64,000 nucleotides of DNA. It comes from Iningainema tapete BLCC-T55 (GTDB lineage: Bacteria > Cyanobacteriota > Cyanobacteriia > Cyanobacteriales > Nostocaceae). Shown here in pieces: positions 60,514 to 64,000 of this stretch. The notes under the pieces were generated by a model that did not search any database, was not told where the DNA came from, and saw only the letters and a program-made list of their open reading frames with translations. Every line of letters begins with the position of its first letter. Position 1 is the stretch's first letter. Position numbers and translations under genes: made by a program. The stretch lies in contig NZ_JACXAE010000104.1 of the NCBI RefSeq assembly GCF_014698965.1, forward strand, positions 1-64,000, given 5' to 3'.

Positions 60514-61656
60514 ATGCAGAAAATATTAATTTTAGCAGCAGTTCCCGATAGATTACGTTTGGATCAAGAAATTCGGGAGATAGTTGAAGCGATTAAACGA
60601 GCAGTCAAACGAGATTCATTTGAAATTAAAATTAGGACTGCTGTACGTCCCCAGGATATTAGGAGAGCAATCGCAGAAGAACGTCCTCAAATTGTGCATT
60701 TTTGTGGAAATGGCATGAAGGATGGCAGTTTATTGTTAGAGGATGATGGCGGAAATCACAAACTCGTATCATCACAAGGGTTAGCAGCATTGTTTAAACT
60801 ACATACTGATTATGTAAAATGTGTATTACTTAATGCTTGTTATTCATCTAAATCTGCTGAGATAATTGGCAAACATATTAATTACGTAATTGGCATGAAC
60901 CAGTCAATTGAGGATAGAGCAGCGATTGTATTTGCTCAAGGATTTTATGATGGGCTGGGATATGACAATGTAAATAATCTGGATGTGATTCAAAGAGCAT
61001 TTGATGAGGGGAGCGTTGCTATTCAATTAGAAAACCTTTTACAGGATTCAATACCTTCAATGTGGAAGTTGGGGATTGCTCAAACACAGATAGTTCCTAT
61101 ACCTACTTTTAAATCTTCTTTTGATGAGTCCCAAAATGATCGCGCTCCTGACTTGCGACCATCAGAGATCGTTGAGCCACCGCAAATGGACCTGCTGAGC
61201 GATCTCGCCATAGACTACACCCGACTCCGTGAGCTGCTAGCTGCTAGAAATTGGTTTGACGCCGACAATGAAACCTATTTGGTCATGCTTAAAGTTGTGG
61301 GTCGTGAGAATGGTGACTGGATTAGAGATAAAGAACTGTTGAATTTTAAGAGCACCGACCTACGCACAATAGATAGTTTGTGGGTAAAATACAGCAATGG
61401 ACGCTTTGGCTTTAGTGTTCAGAAGAAAATTTCCCTTGAAGTCAGCGGTGTACCCGACGGCAAATGGTCTGAACAAGCTTGGGAAAAGTTTGGCGATCGC
61501 GTTGGGTGGAGAATGAACGGAAGCTGGATTAGTCACAATCAAATTACTTTTGATACCAGAGCTCCTGTGGGGCATCTCCCGGTTTGTGGGGTGTTGGCGT
61601 TGGGGTTTTTGTCACATTGTCATTTCGGCATTCTTCTGTCGCGTCCAGACTTGTAA
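60514..61656 (+). CDS. CHAT-like domain protein with C-terminal GUN4 domain
   Basis: About 380 residues. Residues 1-170 are a compact CHAT-like domain: the Cys of LLNACYSS (Cys109) is kept, but the catalytic His position of the HFxGHG motif reads HFCGNG, so it is Asn66. A short linker is followed by a GUN4 domain (about 235-380) nearly identical to the second GUN4 of the caspase protein (LLAARNWFDADNETYLVMLK; SNGRFGFSVQKKI) and ending LSRPDL. GUN4 may sense tetrapyrroles. Start taken at ATG 60514; GTG 60511 is adjacent. Confidence 0.85.
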   Translation: MQKILILAAVPDRLRLDQEIREIVEAIKRAVKRDSFEIKIRTAVRPQDIRRAIAEERPQIVHFCGNGMKDGSLLLEDDGGNHKLVSSQGLAALFKLHTDYVKCVLLNACYSSKSAEIIGKHINYVIGMNQSIEDRAAIVFAQGFYDGLGYDNVNNLDVIQRAFDEGSVAIQLENLLQDSIPSMWKLGIAQTQIVPIPTFKSSFDESQNDRAPDLRPSEIVEPPQMDLLSDLAIDYTRLRELLAARNWFDADNETYLVMLKVVGRENGDWIRDKELLNFKSTDLRTIDSLWVKYSNGRFGFSVQKKISLEVSGVPDGKWSEQAWEKFGDRVGWRMNGSWISHNQITFDTRAPVGHLPVCGVLALGFLSHCHFGILLSRPDL

Positions 61657-61730
61657 ATGTAATTACTCATTCTTAAAATAAATAATAATGTTAATATTTT
61701 AGCATTTATTGAGTTGGAAAATACTTATTT

Positions 61731-61758
61731 TTGACTTTTGACTTTTGACTTTTGACTT
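61731..61758. repeat. Heptamer array TTTTGAC upstream of the Rph-type gene
   Basis: Four TTTTGAC-type units in the 273-base gap between the CHAT-GUN4 gene and the leader ORF. Another STRR-type array. The rest of the gap is A/T-rich and should hold the promoter of the final gene. Confidence 0.8.
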
Positions 61759-61929
61759 CCTCGAAGAGGCGGTGGGGATAAAGCAAAACACTTTTGACAC
61801 TTATATTTTACCGATTAAGTGCACATTCTCAACTGTCTACTAAAAACCTCAACTACTACATCGAAAATTTCACTAATCTTTGTGTCTAATGAAATAACAC
61901 ATAATGCAATTTATTGGAGAAGTATTATT

Positions 61930-61986
61930 ATGGAAAGAATGTCATCATTCTCAAAGTATGAATTGCCAAAGGAGGGACACTGGTGA
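61930..61986 (+). CDS. Small leader ORF (18 aa) overlapping the Rph-type start
   Basis: ATG at 61930 with a GGAGA site 10 bases upstream encodes MERMSSFSKYELPKEGHW and stops at a TGA that overlaps the GTG start of the next gene (GTGA). It lies on the same transcript in a different frame. Such an arrangement suggests translational coupling or leader-peptide control, though this is inferred from layout only. Confidence 0.4.
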   Translation: MERMSSFSKYELPKEGHW

Positions 61987-64000
61987 GTTCATTTGTTCTT
62001 TGTTTTCAAGATATTGATAAAACAAAACTTATGGTTGTTGGGGGTAAAGGCGCAAACCTGGGAGAGCTTTCCAAGATTGAAGGAATCCGCGTACCGGAAG
62101 GGTTCTGTATTTCTACTGAAGCCTTTAAAAGAATCATTGGGGAAACTTCATCGATTAACGAATTACTTGATCGGTTATCGGTTCTCAAAGTGGAAGATCG
62201 GGATAAAATCAGTGAACTTTGCGGTGAGATTCGCCAGGTCATTGAAGAGATAGCCATCCCTGAAGACATTAATGAAGCGATCGCCTGCCTTCTCTCCAGG
62301 CTTGGAGAAAACAATGCCTATGCAATACGATCCAGCGCAACTGCAGAGGATTTACCAACGGCATCCTTTGCAGGTCAGCATGATACGTATTTGAACACGA
62401 TCGCAAAGAAGGCAATCCTAAAGCATATTAGCAAGTGCTGGGCATCGCTATTTACCGATAGAGCAGTCATTTACCGCCTTCAAAACGGCTTCGACCACCG
62501 TAAAGTCCACCTGTCTGTGGTTGTTCAGAAAATGGTCTTCCCGCAGGCGGCAGGAATTTTGTTTACTGCCGATCCCGTCACTTCTAACAGGAAAGTGTTA
62601 TCCATTGATGCCAGCTTCGGACTTGGTGAAGCAATGGTTTCCGGCTTGGTGAATGCGGATATCTATAAAGTGTGTAACGGCAAGGTTATCGATCAGAAGA
62701 TCTCCACCAAGAAACTGGCTATTTATGCCTTCAAAGATGGCGGTACGAAAGAACAGGAGATTGAGCCTGAGCGGCAGAACAGGCAAGCGCTGACGGATGA
62801 GCAGATTTTAGAGCTTGAACACATTGGCAGAAGAATCGAAGAACATTTCGGCTTTCCACAGGACATCGAATGGTGTTTGGTTGATGATACATTTTATATT
62901 GTCCAGAGTCGGCAAATCACTACGTTATACCCGATCCCTGAAGCGAACGATCAAGAAAATCATGTCTATATATCCGTTGGTCATCAACAAATGATGACCG
63001 ACGCCATGAAGCCGTTGGGATTGTCTTTTTTCCAGTTAACAGCTGCTCGACCCATGTATAAAGCTGGTGGAAGGTTGTTTGTAGATGTCACCCGTCATCT
63101 GGCTTCACCTGTCAGCAGAAAAACGATCATAAATACTCTGGGACAATCCGATCCGCTGATAAAAGACGCACTCATGACCATCATAGAGCGAGGAGATTTT
63201 ATAGAATCGCTGCCAAACGATCAAAAAGAACAGAGTTCCGGTAAAAGCGATAAAGTTATTTCGTCTTCGGGTTTTCGTACACAAATCGAAAATGATCCGA
63301 CAATCGTTTCTGATTTGATCGAGAGTAGTCAAACATCGATAGAAGAATTAAGACATAACATCCAAACGAAATCAGGAGCGGATTTATTTGATTTTATTCT
63401 AGAAGATATCCAGCAATTAAAGAAGACTTTATCCGCTCCACAAAGTTTGGGTGTGATTTTGGCTGCTATGGATGCTTCATCATGGATCAATGAAAAAATG
63501 AAGGAGTGGTTAGGTGAAAAAAACGTAGCGGACACGCTTTCTCAATCTGTACCAAACAATATCACTTCGTCTATGGGTCTGAAGTTATTGGATGTCGCGG
63601 ATGTGATTCGCCCTTATCCGGAAGTAATTAAGTATTTACAACAGGTAAAAGAGGATAACTTTTTGGATGAACTGGTTAAGTTTAATGGTGGACAGGAAAC
63701 ACAAGACGCTATCTATACTTATCTTAACAAATACGGAATGCGATGTGTCGGGGAAATCGATATTACGAAAACTCGATGGAGCGAAAAACCAACTACACTT
63801 GTCCCCATGATTCTTGGTAATATCAAAAACTTTGAGCCTGATGCCAGCAAGCGGAAATTTGAGCAAGGGCGACAGCAAGCTTTGAAAAAAGAACAAGATT
63901 TATTGGAGCGATTGAAGCAATTACCAGATGGTGAACAAAAAGCCGAAGAAACAAAACGAATGATCAGCTTGCTCCGGAATTTTATCGGTTATCGTGAATA
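61983..64000 (+). CDS. rph: Rifamycin-inactivating phosphotransferase (Rph)-type protein, 3' end outside window
   Basis: An open frame of 672 codons running off the right edge. Residues about 1-310 form a PEP-synthase-like ATP-grasp domain: VVGGKGANLGELSK at the start, YAIRSSATAEDLPTASFAGQHDTYLN, VQKMVFPQAAGILFTADPVT, IEWCLVDDTFYIVQSRQIT. From about 325 the sequence (HVYISVGHQQMMTDAMKPLG) is the rifamycin-binding type domain, not a normal PEP synthase. The phosphohistidine swivel domain would lie beyond the window. GTG start has a strong AAAGGAGGG site 9-13 bases upstream. Its style resembles Bacillus/Paenibacillus Rph, suggesting transfer. It phosphorylates rifamycins in known members. Confidence 0.85.
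   Translation, partial: MSSFVLCFQDIDKTKLMVVGGKGANLGELSKIEGIRVPEGFCISTEAFKRIIGETSSINELLDRLSVLKVEDRDKISELCGEIRQVIEEIAIPEDINEAIACLLSRLGENNAYAIRSSATAEDLPTASFAGQHDTYLNTIAKKAILKHISKCWASLFTDRAVIYRLQNGFDHRKVHLSVVVQKMVFPQAAGILFTADPVTSNRKVLSIDASFGLGEAMVSGLVNADIYKVCNGKVIDQKISTKKLAIYAFKDGGTKEQEIEPERQNRQALTDEQILELEHIGRRIEEHFGFPQDIEWCLVDDTFYIVQSRQITTLYPIPEANDQENHVYISVGHQQMMTDAMKPLGLSFFQLTAARPMYKAGGRLFVDVTRHLASPVSRKTIINTLGQSDPLIKDALMTIIERGDFIESLPNDQKEQSSGKSDKVISSSGFRTQIENDPTIVSDLIESSQTSIEELRHNIQTKSGADLFDFILEDIQQLKKTLSAPQSLGVILAAMDASSWINEKMKEWLGEKNVADTLSQSVPNNITSSMGLKLLDVADVIRPYPEVIKYLQQVKEDNFLDELVKFNGGQETQDAIYTYLNKYGMRCVGEIDITKTRWSEKPTTLVPMILGNIKNFEPDASKRKFEQGRQQALKKEQDLLERLKQLPDGEQKAEETKRMISLLRNFIGYRE

Overview
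The window reads as a chromosomal segment of a filamentous, probably heterocystous cyanobacterium (Nostocales). The evidence is the many HIP1 octamers (GCGATCGC), an allophycocyanin alpha-type gene, a clpR-clpP pair, a small Rbp-type RNA-binding protein gene, a candidate PatD gene, short tandem heptanucleotide repeats, and several caspase/CHAT and GUN4 proteins. No tools were run; homology statements rest on recognised motifs and family memory.

Layout. 1-80 is the 3' end of a 5S rRNA, so an rRNA operon lies just upstream. 0.2-10.5 kb holds sulfonate-type ABC genes, a large TPR-CHAT protein, a radical SAM protein next to an AlkA-like glycosylase, and a cyclic-peptide-type ABC exporter. 10.5-17.2 kb is accessory: small unknown genes, toxin-antitoxin (TA) genes and fragments, and a LysR/SDR/SnoaL locus. 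17.2-21.9 kb holds a fused peptide-ABC ATPase, the PatD candidate and bifunctional Rel. 22-27.4 kb is a conflict-type island: broken zeta-type kinase, Pepco-like protein plus caspase with two GUN4 domains, and a TumE-type TA pair. 27.4-32.1 kb is a chaperone-usher pilus cluster. 32.3-46.6 kb is mostly housekeeping: J-protein, clpP/clpR, VWA protein, tmk, holB, peptide-ABC permease, HD protein, an RND efflux pair and tRNA-Gly. 46.6-51.6 kb is a dense graveyard of truncated, fused or frameshifted TA, Rpn-nuclease, CHAT, topA and rbp pieces. 51.9-58.7 kb holds small regulators, a B12/radical SAM protein, an orphan ApcA-type gene and a type IA topoisomerase. 58.7-61.7 kb is an inverted, diverged copy of the 23-27 kb island in which the caspase is replaced by a CHAT domain. 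The window ends inside a rifamycin phosphotransferase-type gene that looks imported.

Main points. The two inverted GUN4 islands share the order TumE/TumA - small RHH gene - protease-GUN4, but carry different protease heads (caspase with a Pepco-like partner, against a CHAT domain whose catalytic His is Asn). This looks like effector swapping in a conflict cassette. At least six toxin genes here are truncated, internally deleted, frameshifted or lack a key residue, while several partner genes remain open. Several dispersed repeat families mark gene ends: a GTAGAGACG palindrome at five gene 3' ends, a C-rich hairpin element carrying its own terminator, and heptamer arrays, one of them translated inside an ABC ATPase.
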